A DNA stretch of 64,000 nucleotides from Gordonia effusa NBRC 100432 (GTDB lineage Bacteria; Actinomycetota; Actinomycetes; Mycobacteriales; Mycobacteriaceae). Below, piece after piece: positions 25,458-34,439 of this stretch (within the stretch, counting starts at the first letter, position 1; every line of letters starts with the position of its first letter). The DNA lies in assembly GCF_000241305.1 (NCBI RefSeq), contig NZ_BAEH01000035.1, positions 1 through 64,000 on the forward strand. Direction: 5' to 3'. A program made the translations under genes and the position numbers. The notes beneath the pieces are model-generated. The model was not told the DNA's origin. It made no database searches and saw nothing but the letters and a program-made list of their open reading frames with translations.

Positions 25458-25928
25458 TTACCGTCCGGCCCGGCGGGTGGCTTCCGCGAGAAGAGCTCGT
25501 TGCACAGCGGCGGTGAACGTTTGTTGGAGATCTTCGAACTTTCGCTCGATCAACCACGGCAGTTTGATTTTCAGTTCAGCCGATAACCGGGTCGAAAGTA
25601 ACGTGCCCCCGTCGCGCTCGCCGACGTCGAACACACTGACTGAACTGCGCAAGACGTTGCTTCGCACAATCGATGTCGTGCAGCCGGTCTCGGTCCACTC
25701 GTAGTGAGCCAGCGCGTCGTCCTTGATACCCAGCGCCGACGTCCTAGTCCGGACCAGCGCCGGTGCCCCATCCGCGGTTCGCTCCAGGATCGACGTTTCG
25801 GTGCGAATCGTCGGCCACGTCGGCAAATGAGGCCGTAACCATCGATCCAGACCCTCGATATCGCGCAAGATCTCCATCGTCGCCGCCACCGACGCCGGCA
25901 GCATCAATTCATGGTGCGAGGTGATCAT
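25458..25928 (-). CDS. SRPBCC-family protein
   Basis: A 156-residue protein: HHELMLPASVAATMEILRDI at the start (helix-grip strand and alpha1), a beta-sheet middle and a C-terminal long helix (IERKFEDLQQTFTAAVQRAL). This is the usual SRPBCC/polyketide-cyclase-like layout for hydrophobic-ligand binding. AGGAGG is 5 bp before ATG 25928. It lies 33 bp downstream of the MmpL gene on the same strand and is probably part of that operon, so a role with the exported lipid is possible but unproven. Confidence 0.8.
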   Translation of the reverse strand: MITSHHELMLPASVAATMEILRDIEGLDRWLRPHLPTWPTIRTETSILERTADGAPALVRTRTSALGIKDDALAHYEWTETGCTTSIVRSNVLRSSVSVFDVGERDGGTLLSTRLSAELKIKLPWLIERKFEDLQQTFTAAVQRALLAEATRRAGR

Positions 25929-25961
25929 CGAGGCCTCCTGTATTCGGGTGCGGGATTCGCG

Positions 25962-28952
25962 CTATTTCGACGACGGCCACCAGCTGTAACGGCCGACGAG
26001 CGCGACCATCGCGGGCACGGTAATCGTCCGGACGATGAATGTGTCGATGAGGATGCCGATACCAATGATGAAACCCATCTGCACCATGGTCGACACCGAA
26101 CCGGCCATCATGCCGAACATCGCGGCGGCGAAGATCATCCCCGCCGAGGTGATGACCGAACCGGTGGCCCGGACGGTCGGCACGACACCGTCGCGCGGTT
26201 GGCCAGACGAGTTCTCCCGGAGCCGTGCGACAAACAACATGTTGTAATCCGCTCCGACGGCCACCACCAGGGTGAATGCCATCGCGGGCACGGCCCAGTA
26301 GATGTCCTGCCCGCCGATCACGCTGAAGACGAGTACGCCGGCTCCGACCGCGGCAGCATAGGTCGCGATGACCGAAGCCAGGAGATAAAGCGGTGCGACG
26401 ATCGCACGCAGCAGCACACACATCACCAAAAAAATAACCAGCAAGGTCACCAGAATGATTTCGGTGAAATCGCGTCGAAACATCGATTGCAGATCACTGT
26501 TGATAGATGGATATCCGCCAATGGCGACATGGGCTCCGGCAAGACTGGTATTGGGTAACGCCTGATCACCGACCGTCTTCATTTCCCTGGTCAACGACAT
26601 CGCATCGGCGGAGAAGGGGTTCGCCGTCGACTGAATGAGATATCGGGCAGTCTTTCCGTCGGCCGAGATAAACGCTTTGCTCAACATGCCGAAATCGGGG
26701 TTGTCGAGAAGCTGAGACGGCAGATAGAAGCCTGACGCGGAATCACCGGCGGCACTCTTGCCGATAGTCTGCAGATAGGCGGCCAGGGTCGTCATCGCAG
26801 CCGTCGCCGACTGCACCTGATCGGCGATCTTGCGTACCCGTTGGGCCATCGCGGCAGTATCGGACAAGTCGAGTCCGGCGTCGGAAAGCGCCGTCGAGAG
26901 CTGGGCGACCTTATCGAGCTGACGCTCCGCCTCCGGGATATTCGCGAGCATCGCACGCGCCTTCGTGTACTGGCCGGCCAGGGCCGCGATCGTCGTCTTC
27001 ATCGAATCTCGACCAGGTGCCGTCGCGAGTGACCGGGTCAGCTCCGATATCTTCGCCAAGGCCCCGCTCCGCTTCAGGTCGCTGACGACGCGAAGTTGAG
27101 TTCGGAGCCTTCGGCAGTCCGGGTTTTGGCGGCACAAGGTGGAGTTGAGCGCGGGCAGCACCACGTTTGACGCGGTATCGAGCGCATTCGCGAAGCCAAC
27201 CAATACAGGTGATAGCTGCGCCAGCTGATCCACCGAGTCGGCCGAGGACTTCAGTGTGTTCACCAGACCCGCGTAGCTATCTAGTTCAGCCGATGCCGAC
27301 TTCGCCATAGCCAGCATCGAACGGGCACTTGCCAACAGGTCCTCGGTATTTACCCCCTGAGTGGCTGAGCCCATCGATTCGATGAGGTCGGCGACGGCAC
27401 GCACGCGCTCCATCCGCTGTCGGACCGCGGGCGTAGTCTCGCCCGCCTTCCCCAGTTGGGCGCCCATCTGCGCGATCTGCCAGGCCAACGTCGCCTGCGT
27501 GATCTTCTTGCCGTCGGGTCGGGTAATCCCGACCACTCGCTTGATAGTTCGCATCTGCGCGATCCGCCCGGCCATCTGATCGAGGTCCGCCAGTCCCTCC
27601 GGCGTGCGCAGGTCCCGATCCGATTCGACGACGACGTACTGCGGAATCATGGTGTCGGACGGGAAGTGTGCGTTCATCAACGCATAGCCCTGCGCGCTCT
27701 CAGTGTCCTGCGGCTGCGCCTTGCGATCGTCGTATCCGACGGTGAGGAACGCGGCACAACCGGCAAGCAATCCGAGCACGACCAGGCTGGCCACCAAAGT
27801 CTGGGCCGGCCGAGCGACAACCAACTCGCCGACCCGCTGCCAGTACGGGCCAGACTTATCCGCCTTGGCGAGTCCGTGGCCGAAGCGACCGGCGATCGTG
27901 AGGACCGCCGGCAGCATTGTGACCGCGGCAAGAAAGCCGATGCCGATCGAGATTGCCACCGCCGGACCAGCCGCTGCGAGAAAGTCCAATTTGGCGGTGA
28001 GCTGCGCGAGATTCGCTATCGCGACGGTCGCCGCGGTGGCCAGAATGACTCTCGACATCGACCCGCAGGCATGCGCCAGCGCGTCGGGCTGCGCCATACC
28101 CGACCGTAAATTCTCGTGGTAGCGGCTGATCAAGAACACGGTGTAGTTGACACACGCTCCCGACAGAATGGCGATCATCAACGTCGCCGACATCGTCGAA
28201 ATCGGCAGACCGATCTCGCTGAGCCCAGCGACGACTCCGCGCGCCACCACAATGCTCATGCCCATGACGAGCAGGGGCAGCATTGCCGTGAAGAATGATC
28301 GGAAAACGACCAGCAGAATGAAACCGATCAGGATCATGGTGATAGCACCGATGATCTTGACGTCGGCGACACTAGATGTCGCCAAGTCTCCGATCGTCGC
28401 TGTTGGTCCGGTGACATAGGCGCTGGTCTGCGAGCCGTCGAAGGTCTGCCGGACGATGTCGGTGGCGACCTGAAGGGACGCCATCGTCTTGGGTGAACCG
28501 ACCTCGCCCGTTAGCCCGGCGAGCAAGATCCACGCCTTGCCGTCGGGACTCATGACCTGACCACGCACCGCCGCGTTGGAGGCGACCACCGGGTCACCGA
28601 GGATGTCCTGCACGAACGCCACGGCGTCCGGACGTCCCTTGAAGCGTTCGACGGTTGCGTTGTAGCGGGCCCGCGCATCTGGAGTCATTCCGTTGGGATT
28701 GGACTGAACAACGATCACCGAGTTCAGATTGCCCTTCTCCCCGAATTTCTCCGCCATCGTCAGCATCGACTGAATCGCCGGCGAGTTCGTCGGCATCGGG
28801 CTCGCCGCCTTCCGCGAGGCAACATTCTCTATCTGCGGCCAAGCGACGTTCACCACTGCGCCGAGGGCGACCCAGGCAAGGACGACCAAGACGGCGTGCC
28901 GGCCGATGAATCTGGCCATGCGCTCGAACTTCGGACTGTATTGATGTGACAT
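25962..28952 (-). CDS. MmpL-family RND transporter
   Basis: A 996-residue inner-membrane transporter with two RND halves (about 12 TM helices). TM1 is at 17-37; a large periplasmic loop, five TMs (about 200-375), a second very long helical loop (about 400-790) and the last TM set complete it. The family exports lipids or siderophores across the inner membrane. In the C-terminal half the proton-relay motif is intact (GADYNMLFVARLRE). In the N-terminal half the matching motif reads ACVNYTVFLISRY, with Asn269 where Asp is usual. An upstream lipoprotein gene is 6 bp away and a TetR gene is divergent, so drug or lipid-responsive control is likely. The cargo is unknown. Confidence 0.9.
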   Translation of the reverse strand: MSHQYSPKFERMARFIGRHAVLVVLAWVALGAVVNVAWPQIENVASRKAASPMPTNSPAIQSMLTMAEKFGEKGNLNSVIVVQSNPNGMTPDARARYNATVERFKGRPDAVAFVQDILGDPVVASNAAVRGQVMSPDGKAWILLAGLTGEVGSPKTMASLQVATDIVRQTFDGSQTSAYVTGPTATIGDLATSSVADVKIIGAITMILIGFILLVVFRSFFTAMLPLLVMGMSIVVARGVVAGLSEIGLPISTMSATLMIAILSGACVNYTVFLISRYHENLRSGMAQPDALAHACGSMSRVILATAATVAIANLAQLTAKLDFLAAAGPAVAISIGIGFLAAVTMLPAVLTIAGRFGHGLAKADKSGPYWQRVGELVVARPAQTLVASLVVLGLLAGCAAFLTVGYDDRKAQPQDTESAQGYALMNAHFPSDTMIPQYVVVESDRDLRTPEGLADLDQMAGRIAQMRTIKRVVGITRPDGKKITQATLAWQIAQMGAQLGKAGETTPAVRQRMERVRAVADLIESMGSATQGVNTEDLLASARSMLAMAKSASAELDSYAGLVNTLKSSADSVDQLAQLSPVLVGFANALDTASNVVLPALNSTLCRQNPDCRRLRTQLRVVSDLKRSGALAKISELTRSLATAPGRDSMKTTIAALAGQYTKARAMLANIPEAERQLDKVAQLSTALSDAGLDLSDTAAMAQRVRKIADQVQSATAAMTTLAAYLQTIGKSAAGDSASGFYLPSQLLDNPDFGMLSKAFISADGKTARYLIQSTANPFSADAMSLTREMKTVGDQALPNTSLAGAHVAIGGYPSINSDLQSMFRRDFTEIILVTLLVIFLVMCVLLRAIVAPLYLLASVIATYAAAVGAGVLVFSVIGGQDIYWAVPAMAFTLVVAVGADYNMLFVARLRENSSGQPRDGVVPTVRATGSVITSAGMIFAAAMFGMMAGSVSTMVQMGFIIGIGILIDTFIVRTITVPAMVALVGRYSWWPSSK

Positions 28953-28958
28953 GACCGC

Positions 28959-29453
28959 TTACCCCCCGAGCAGGTCTGACAGGTCGAACGAGGGCAGCGC
29001 GGGCATGCCCGTCAGTTCAACCACCGTGTAGATCAGATACGGACCGAAACCGTCGTCGGCCGACGCTATGGTCACCGTGTGCCGCGGGCCGATATAGGTT
29101 GGCTGGCCGATGAACTCCTGGTTCACAAACCCCGCGTCGACCAGTTTGCGTTGCGCGCGAGCCAGTGCGCCGGACCCGACCTCGCTGACCGCCAGGAGAT
29201 AGGCCGAGTCCGAGGCTCCCGCGAGAGACGAACTAATGCGCCGATAGCGGCCCGCGAGGACAGGAACATCGGCCGGGAAACCAGCCGGCAACACCACACT
29301 TCCCCGTTCCGGTGAGGTCAGCGGGCTCACCGGTGGATAACTACTCTTGCTCACCGCACCCCCGGTCAGTGCATCGCCACACCCCGCGGTACCAGCGCCG
29401 ATAACAACTGCGATGATCGCCGCCACAACCGAGCGGCAATGTAGTACGCTCAT
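28959..29453 (-). CDS. lipoprotein partner of the MmpL transporter
   Basis: A 164-residue lipoprotein: signal helix 8-24 and lipobox GTAGC (Cys about 25). The mature part is mixed beta (GFPADVPVLAGRYRRISSSL, YLLAVSEVGSGAL, then YIGPRHTVTIASADDGFGPY). It is not an MmpS-type sequence but sits where MmpS would. TAAGGT (29466-29461 on the minus strand) ends 7 nt before ATG 29453. The stop is 6 bp before the MmpL start, so the two are co-expressed. A periplasmic accessory role is inferred from context. Confidence 0.8.
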   Translation of the reverse strand: MSVLHCRSVVAAIIAVVIGAGTAGCGDALTGGAVSKSSYPPVSPLTSPERGSVVLPAGFPADVPVLAGRYRRISSSLAGASDSAYLLAVSEVGSGALARAQRKLVDAGFVNQEFIGQPTYIGPRHTVTIASADDGFGPYLIYTVVELTGMPALPSFDLSDLLGG

Positions 29454-29460
29454 CTCCCCT

Positions 29461-29482
29461 ACCTTAAGTATCGGTTACTGAA
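29461..29482. promoter_or_regulatory. TetR-type operator over the lipoprotein/MmpL promoter
   Basis: TTAAGTA (29464-29470), a 5-bp spacer and TACTGAA (29476-29482) form a 19-bp near-palindrome (6 of 7 arm positions). It overlaps the presumed -10 box TAAGGT of the lipoprotein gene and lies 34 bp before the divergent TetR start, an ideal autoregulatory position. A similar CTTAAG-GTA core occurs at 42422-42440. Confidence 0.6.
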
Positions 29483-29515
29483 AGTAGCACACAACACGAC
29501 GACAAAAGGCAAGTT

Positions 29516-30295
29516 ATGGCAGAACCACCCTCGGGACTTTTGGCGGAAAAGCTACCGCCGGTATCCGATATCATTGACGCCGTGTCAGACGCATCGACGG
29601 CCATCCCCAAACGCGCAGACGCGCGAACCACCCGATGGACCGAACATCGAATTAAGGTGCGCGCCGAGTTCGTCGAAGCATCGATTCGAGCAATCGACAC
29701 GATCGGGCCCAACGCCACACTCGATGACATCTGCACCGAACTGGGCGTGCGCAAGCCGAAGCTCTACCGCTTCTTCGACGACAAGAGTGATCTCTACAGT
29801 GCGATCCTGGAAAACGTCTCGACAACACTGTGGGGCCGTCTGGCCTCGTCGATCAATTTCTACGAAGACTCGGTCGAGGACATCATCACGCATCTCAGCT
29901 CGGAGTACGCCGACGTCGTCAGCGAGCACCCGAATCTGGTCACATTCCTGGTCACCGGCCAGTACTCGGGTTCAGCCACCCACCCCCTCGACGCCGCGCG
30001 GACATCCATCGATCGGGCGACCGCCATTTCCGAGGACGTGCTCGCCAACTTCATCAGCTCGTCCGATCGTCTCGAACTGACTATCTACTCGATATTTGGT
30101 ATCGCCGCCTCTGGCGCGGACTGGTGGATACGTTCGGAACGGCCAGGTAGGACCGCACTTCCCAAGGAGCTCTTCGTCGCACAGTTGGTGCGTTCCATCC
30201 TCGCGGTGGTTATCGCGAATGTCGACGCCGATGGGGACTTCGACGTCTCGCAACCGCTCCATCTGGCGCGCACCTCCGACGACTTCGACTTTTAG
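29516..30295 (+). CDS. TetR-family regulator of the MmpL operon
   Basis: A 259-residue protein with a 45-residue extension. The HTH (RAEFVEASIRAIDTIGPNAT, then DDICTELGVRKPKLYRFFDD) is at about 48-95. The C-terminal domain has SGADWWIRSERPG, the same WWI feature as the TetR at 23807, suggesting related regulators. AAGG lies 7-8 bp before ATG 29516. It is divergent from the lipoprotein/MmpL genes, which it probably represses. Its stop shares 3 bp with the convergent AarF-kinase stop. Confidence 0.88.
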   Translation: MAEPPSGLLAEKLPPVSDIIDAVSDASTAIPKRADARTTRWTEHRIKVRAEFVEASIRAIDTIGPNATLDDICTELGVRKPKLYRFFDDKSDLYSAILENVSTTLWGRLASSINFYEDSVEDIITHLSSEYADVVSEHPNLVTFLVTGQYSGSATHPLDAARTSIDRATAISEDVLANFISSSDRLELTIYSIFGIAASGADWWIRSERPGRTALPKELFVAQLVRSILAVVIANVDADGDFDVSQPLHLARTSDDFDF

Positions 30296-31680
30296 TCGAC
30301 GCGATCTGTCCGCGACGCCCGCCACGTCGCCTCGAGCCGGCCCAGGTCGGTATCGGGTTGATAGTCATTGAGCCACTCGCGAGCGATGCGAAGCCAGTTG
30401 GCGGTAGCACCGAGTTGCCCGAGCATGCTCGCGGTTGCCATGTCGACTCGACGCGACATCAAATGCTCAGGCGGCAGGTGCTGACCGCGCACCTCGTTGA
30501 ATGTGCTCGCCATCGGGTCGATGACCCGCATCACCGATCCCCCCAGATCGGGAGTCATCGTCACTTCCTCGTCGACCATCTGCCATTTGAACGCATCCAG
30601 CGTGTAGCCAAGACAATCGTCACCGGTGAAATCCGAGTCCGCCGCGATAATTCCCCTCGCAACGGCCAGCTCACGGATTTCGTCGCCCCGACTGTCCACA
30701 CCCGCGCACCATAGCCTGCGCTCGAATTCTACTGAATCGGCGTCCATTTCCTTATACGCTCCGAAGTCAATAAATCCGACCCGACCGTCGGCACCGAGGA
30801 GAATATTTCCGGGGTGCGGGTCACCGCAGAATTCACCTTCGCGATAGATCGTACCGACGTAGAAGCGATACAGAATCTCGCCGACCCGGTCCCGTTGTTT
30901 TTTATCGAGTGCGCGCATTTCGCTGAATGAGACACCGTCAAACCACTCGGTGACCAGCAAGGATCGAGTGGATAGCTCCGCGACGACGTCGGGAACCGTG
31001 ATGAACGGATGGCCAGCGAACTTTTGCGCGACGCGATGTTGGGCGCGCGCTTCGGCCTCGTAATCGAGTTCATTATAGAGAACAGATCTGAACTCGCCGA
31101 TGAATTGCGGCGTCGCGATAGTCGGAATAGCTGATCGCCAAAATTTCAAGAACGCGGTAATGTTTTTCATGTCGGCTATCACCGCCGCATCGATTCCAGG
31201 ATATTTTATCTTGAGCGCGACCTCACGGCCATCATGCAGTTTCGCTCGATAAACTTGGCCGATAGACGCGGCGCCGGCAACTTTATTGTCGAATTCGGAG
31301 AATATACTTTCGATAGGCGCGCCGAGTTCACGTTCGATCGCCGAACGCATCGTCGCGAGATCCACTTCTGGCGCATTATTTCGCAGAACTGCCAGCTTCT
31401 CCTGAAAAGCTTCTCGACTCTCCTCCGGAATGAAGGGAAACGAGACCATAGACAACATCTGCCCGGCCTTCATCGCAGCGCCCTTCATACCGCCGAGAAC
31501 ATTCACGAGTTGTTCGGCGGCTTGCTGCAGGACCGCGTCGCGGCGCTCCATTCGGACGTGCGCCGGCTGCCCCACCGTCGATACCCGCACCCCGACGTCG
31601 CGCACCACCTGGCTCGCGACAACCTGAGTCAACTGACGACCACGTGTCAGCCGGGAGGCCGTAATGTCCTTCCTCGCCAT
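30292..31680 (-). CDS. ABC1/AarF/UbiB-family atypical kinase
   Basis: A 462-residue protein kinase-like ATPase. The KxGQ signature is MKAGQMLSMVSF. The Ala-rich loop is AGAASIGQVYRA, followed by VALKIKYPGI with the conserved Lys. LVTEWFDGVSF, FCGDPHPGNILL (HPGN catalytic loop) and GFIDFGAYKE (metal Asp) complete the core. UbiB/COQ8 members act in quinone biosynthesis or lipid homeostasis; actinobacteria with menaquinone keep several of unknown role. There is no membrane helix at the C-terminus. It is convergent with the TetR gene. Confidence 0.9.
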   Translation of the reverse strand: MARKDITASRLTRGRQLTQVVASQVVRDVGVRVSTVGQPAHVRMERRDAVLQQAAEQLVNVLGGMKGAAMKAGQMLSMVSFPFIPEESREAFQEKLAVLRNNAPEVDLATMRSAIERELGAPIESIFSEFDNKVAGAASIGQVYRAKLHDGREVALKIKYPGIDAAVIADMKNITAFLKFWRSAIPTIATPQFIGEFRSVLYNELDYEAEARAQHRVAQKFAGHPFITVPDVVAELSTRSLLVTEWFDGVSFSEMRALDKKQRDRVGEILYRFYVGTIYREGEFCGDPHPGNILLGADGRVGFIDFGAYKEMDADSVEFERRLWCAGVDSRGDEIRELAVARGIIAADSDFTGDDCLGYTLDAFKWQMVDEEVTMTPDLGGSVMRVIDPMASTFNEVRGQHLPPEHLMSRRVDMATASMLGQLGATANWLRIAREWLNDYQPDTDLGRLEATWRASRTDRVD

Positions 31681-31743
31681 CTGCGTTCACTTATCCTTCA
31701 CCGCTAGGAGTGGGTCCCCAGGGTAACCCCCTGCCGTCGCGGA

Positions 31744-32622
31744 TCAGATGGAGTAGGTGATTCCGGTCATTTCCTCTGATCGATCCCAGAGGCGTTCCCA
31801 CATCTGGGTATCCTTCGAGAGTTTCGATGAACGTGACGCTCGCACCGGGCCACGAGACTGGCTAAAACCGCCGGTCGGTCCCCAGAATACGTCGGGGTCA
31901 ACATAGGTGACCGTCGCTGCGAATAGCGTTGATTCCGCTGCGTTCTCGGGCGGGTGTCCGATGAGTGAGGCGCCCACCTTCGCGAACCGATCGGCAATCG
32001 TCTCGGTGCGGGTAAAAAGATCGGTACCTGACACTCCGGGATGAACGCCGAACGACCGCAGTTCGCGGTCGGAAGCGGCTAGCCGACGGTTGAGTTCCCG
32101 CGCGAACATCAAGTTCGCGAGCTTGGACTGCGCGTAGGCAGCGTTGCGCCGGTAGCGCCGTCGCTCGTAGTTGAGATCGTCGATCCGCAGGGTCGAAGTA
32201 TGAGCGTGGGCAATACTCGACAATGTCACGACCCGGTCGCCGATCTTGTCCAGCAAGAGCCCGGTCAGCGCGAAATGACCGAGGTGATTCACCCCGAACT
32301 GGGTTTCAAAGCCGTCAGCTGTCCGACTGAACGGGAGATTCATCAGTCCGGCATTGTTCACCAGAACATCGAAGTCACCCATACCGTCGGCGAAGTCCCG
32401 GATCGACTTCAGATCGGATAGGTCCAGACCGCGTACTTGCACGTCACCGATCAGCCCATCGGCGATCTTCTTCGCGGATTCGACATTGCGACAGGCCATG
32501 ATGACTTTCGCGTTCCGTTGCGCGAGCACGCGGCTAACGACCGTCCCGAGGCCGCCGTTGGCGCCGGTGACGACGAAAGTCTTCCCGGACAGATCCGGCA
32601 CGTCGAGCGAACTCCATCTCAT
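31744..32622 (-). CDS. SDR, retinol-dehydrogenase-like
   Basis: A 292-residue oxidoreductase. It has VVTGANGGLG, MACRNVESAKK (Arg after beta2, NADPH-type), GLDLSDL, NNAGLMNLPFS, NHLGHFALTGLLL, LSSIAHAHT with the Ser and YAQSKLANLMFA with Tyr and Lys. The pattern is that of the widespread retinol/protochlorophyllide-reductase-like SDRs of mycobacteria. AGGAGAACAG precedes ATG 32622. The start overlaps the EphD-like stop by 4 bp, making it the last gene of the lipid-oxidation operon. A long-chain aldehyde or alcohol substrate is plausible. Confidence 0.88.
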   Translation of the reverse strand: MRWSSLDVPDLSGKTFVVTGANGGLGTVVSRVLAQRNAKVIMACRNVESAKKIADGLIGDVQVRGLDLSDLKSIRDFADGMGDFDVLVNNAGLMNLPFSRTADGFETQFGVNHLGHFALTGLLLDKIGDRVVTLSSIAHAHTSTLRIDDLNYERRRYRRNAAYAQSKLANLMFARELNRRLAASDRELRSFGVHPGVSGTDLFTRTETIADRFAKVGASLIGHPPENAAESTLFAATVTYVDPDVFWGPTGGFSQSRGPVRASRSSKLSKDTQMWERLWDRSEEMTGITYSI

Positions 32623-34439
32623 CTGTTCTCCTTCGTCTTGCGGGTGCCGCCCGGTATCAGCGACGCCAAATCGGTGATCGAGCCTTTCGAGCCGAAATAA
32701 CGAACTAATCCGGGTACCGCCCGATTCACCCGATACTGTATATGCGCCTCCGGCGTCACCGGCACTACCGCTTTTCCCCTGACGACCGCGCGTACGATCT
32801 GTTTCGCAACCTTTTCGGGCCCGTATCGGCGCATGGCGTACGCGCGATCCCCGACATCTTGCAAGCGACGCTCTTCATCCGCGTCGACCCCGGAAATCTT
32901 CGTCGTCGCGACGATATTCGTGTGTACTATTCCCGGACAAATAGTACTGACGCCGATGCCATGTTCAGCGAGTTCGGCACGCAGACAGTCAGAGAACATA
33001 AATACCGCGGATTTGCTCGTGGAGTACGCGGCCATACCGCGACCCGGCGAATATGCCGCCATACTCGACAGATTCACGATATATCCGCCGGTGCCGCGCT
33101 CGACCATCGCGGCGGCGAACGCACGCGCGCAATTGACCACTCCGAATAGATTGATCGACAACACTCGGTTGAACTCGTCCTCGGTGGTGTCCAGGAAGCG
33201 CCCGGCCGCGCCAACACCGGCGTTGTTCACCACTACATCGGGTACACCGTGGTCGGCGACGACCGCCTCGACATGCGCGCGTACCTGAGCCGGATCGCCG
33301 ACGTCGAGGTGATACGCATGCGCCCGCCCTCCTGTCGAGACGATCAGCCGGACGGTCTCATGTGCCGAATCGGCATCGATATCCGAAACGACGACTTCGG
33401 CACCGAGCGCGGCGAACAACTGCGCACTCGCACGACCTATTCCGCTACCGGCCCCGGAAATCACGACGAGCTGGTCGCCGAATTCGGCCCGCTCGATACC
33501 CATTTCCGCACGGGCCAAGTCGCGGGCGGGTTCCTTACCGTTCACGTGATCGATGAGCTCGGTGGTCGCCCGGGCAAGAACCGCGGGATGTGAATGAGGC
33601 AGCCAATGACCGGCTTTGAGCACCCGACGCCACGTCCGATCGTTCCATTCGGATTCATTGTCATAGGACGACTGGCGCACGGCAGGATCACGGGTTCCCA
33701 CGATGACTTGCACGGGAACATCGGTGAATCGTTCCCGGGGATGCAGCATCATCGGGAGGAAGTTCGCCCGATAAACGCGCAGCGTGCGCCTGATATCGGA
33801 GGTGAATGTTGGGCCGAGACTGACTTTCTCGCGATCGATTCCCTCGGCCAGCCCCACCCCGGCACGCCAGCGCTCCGGGGTCATCGTGGCCCGGAACAGA
33901 AGGTCGGGAAGTACCGGCATTGACGAACCGAACATGTAGAGCAACGAGCCGAATTGCCCGAGAGCCAACGCCATGTCCCGTGGGTTACCGCTGGCCAGCC
34001 GCTGGCGTGCCAACTTACTCAGATGGTCCCCGGACGGGCCGCTGACCGAGGTAAACGAAGCGACCCGCGACGCGATGTCCGGATCGCAGATCCACTCCCA
34101 CACCGCGACACTCCCCCAGTCGTGTCCCAGAATATGCACCGGCCGCTCGGGACTCACGACGTCGGCGACAGCGAGGTAATCGCGTGCCATTTCGCTGATC
34201 CGGAACTGTCGGAAACTACTCGGGTCGGTTGACTGTCCGGCACCCCGGTTGTCGACGGTCACCACGTGGAAGCGGTCAACGAGGTGCCCGACGACCTGGT
34301 CCCACAGGTGATGGGAGTCGGGCCAGCCATGGACGAGGAGAACCACTTCGGCATTCGGATCACCGTGGCGGTAGTACGCGATCTCGACGTCGTCCCGGCG
34401 GACGAATTCGGCGACGTCGCCGCGTTGCTCGACGGTCAC
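32619..34439 (-). CDS. ephD: EphD-like epoxide hydrolase / SDR fusion
   Basis: A 606-residue two-domain enzyme. Residues 1-300 are an alpha/beta-hydrolase: oxyanion HGWP (37-40), DNRGAGQS, nucleophile in GHDWGS (105-110), acid in GTRDPAVR and His in KAGHWLPHSHP. Residues about 320-570 are an SDR: SGAGSGIGRASAQLF, VVSDID (Asp, NAD-type), NNAGVGAAG, LSSMAAYS and YSTSKSAV. The same fusion is M. tuberculosis EphD (Rv2214c, about 592 aa), which I recall being tied to epoxy-mycolate metabolism. ATGA-type 4-bp overlaps link it to the genes on both sides. Confidence 0.92.
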   Translation of the reverse strand: MTVEQRGDVAEFVRRDDVEIAYYRHGDPNAEVVLLVHGWPDSHHLWDQVVGHLVDRFHVVTVDNRGAGQSTDPSSFRQFRISEMARDYLAVADVVSPERPVHILGHDWGSVAVWEWICDPDIASRVASFTSVSGPSGDHLSKLARQRLASGNPRDMALALGQFGSLLYMFGSSMPVLPDLLFRATMTPERWRAGVGLAEGIDREKVSLGPTFTSDIRRTLRVYRANFLPMMLHPRERFTDVPVQVIVGTRDPAVRQSSYDNESEWNDRTWRRVLKAGHWLPHSHPAVLARATTELIDHVNGKEPARDLARAEMGIERAEFGDQLVVISGAGSGIGRASAQLFAALGAEVVVSDIDADSAHETVRLIVSTGGRAHAYHLDVGDPAQVRAHVEAVVADHGVPDVVVNNAGVGAAGRFLDTTEDEFNRVLSINLFGVVNCARAFAAAMVERGTGGYIVNLSSMAAYSPGRGMAAYSTSKSAVFMFSDCLRAELAEHGIGVSTICPGIVHTNIVATTKISGVDADEERRLQDVGDRAYAMRRYGPEKVAKQIVRAVVRGKAVVPVTPEAHIQYRVNRAVPGLVRYFGSKGSITDLASLIPGGTRKTKENR

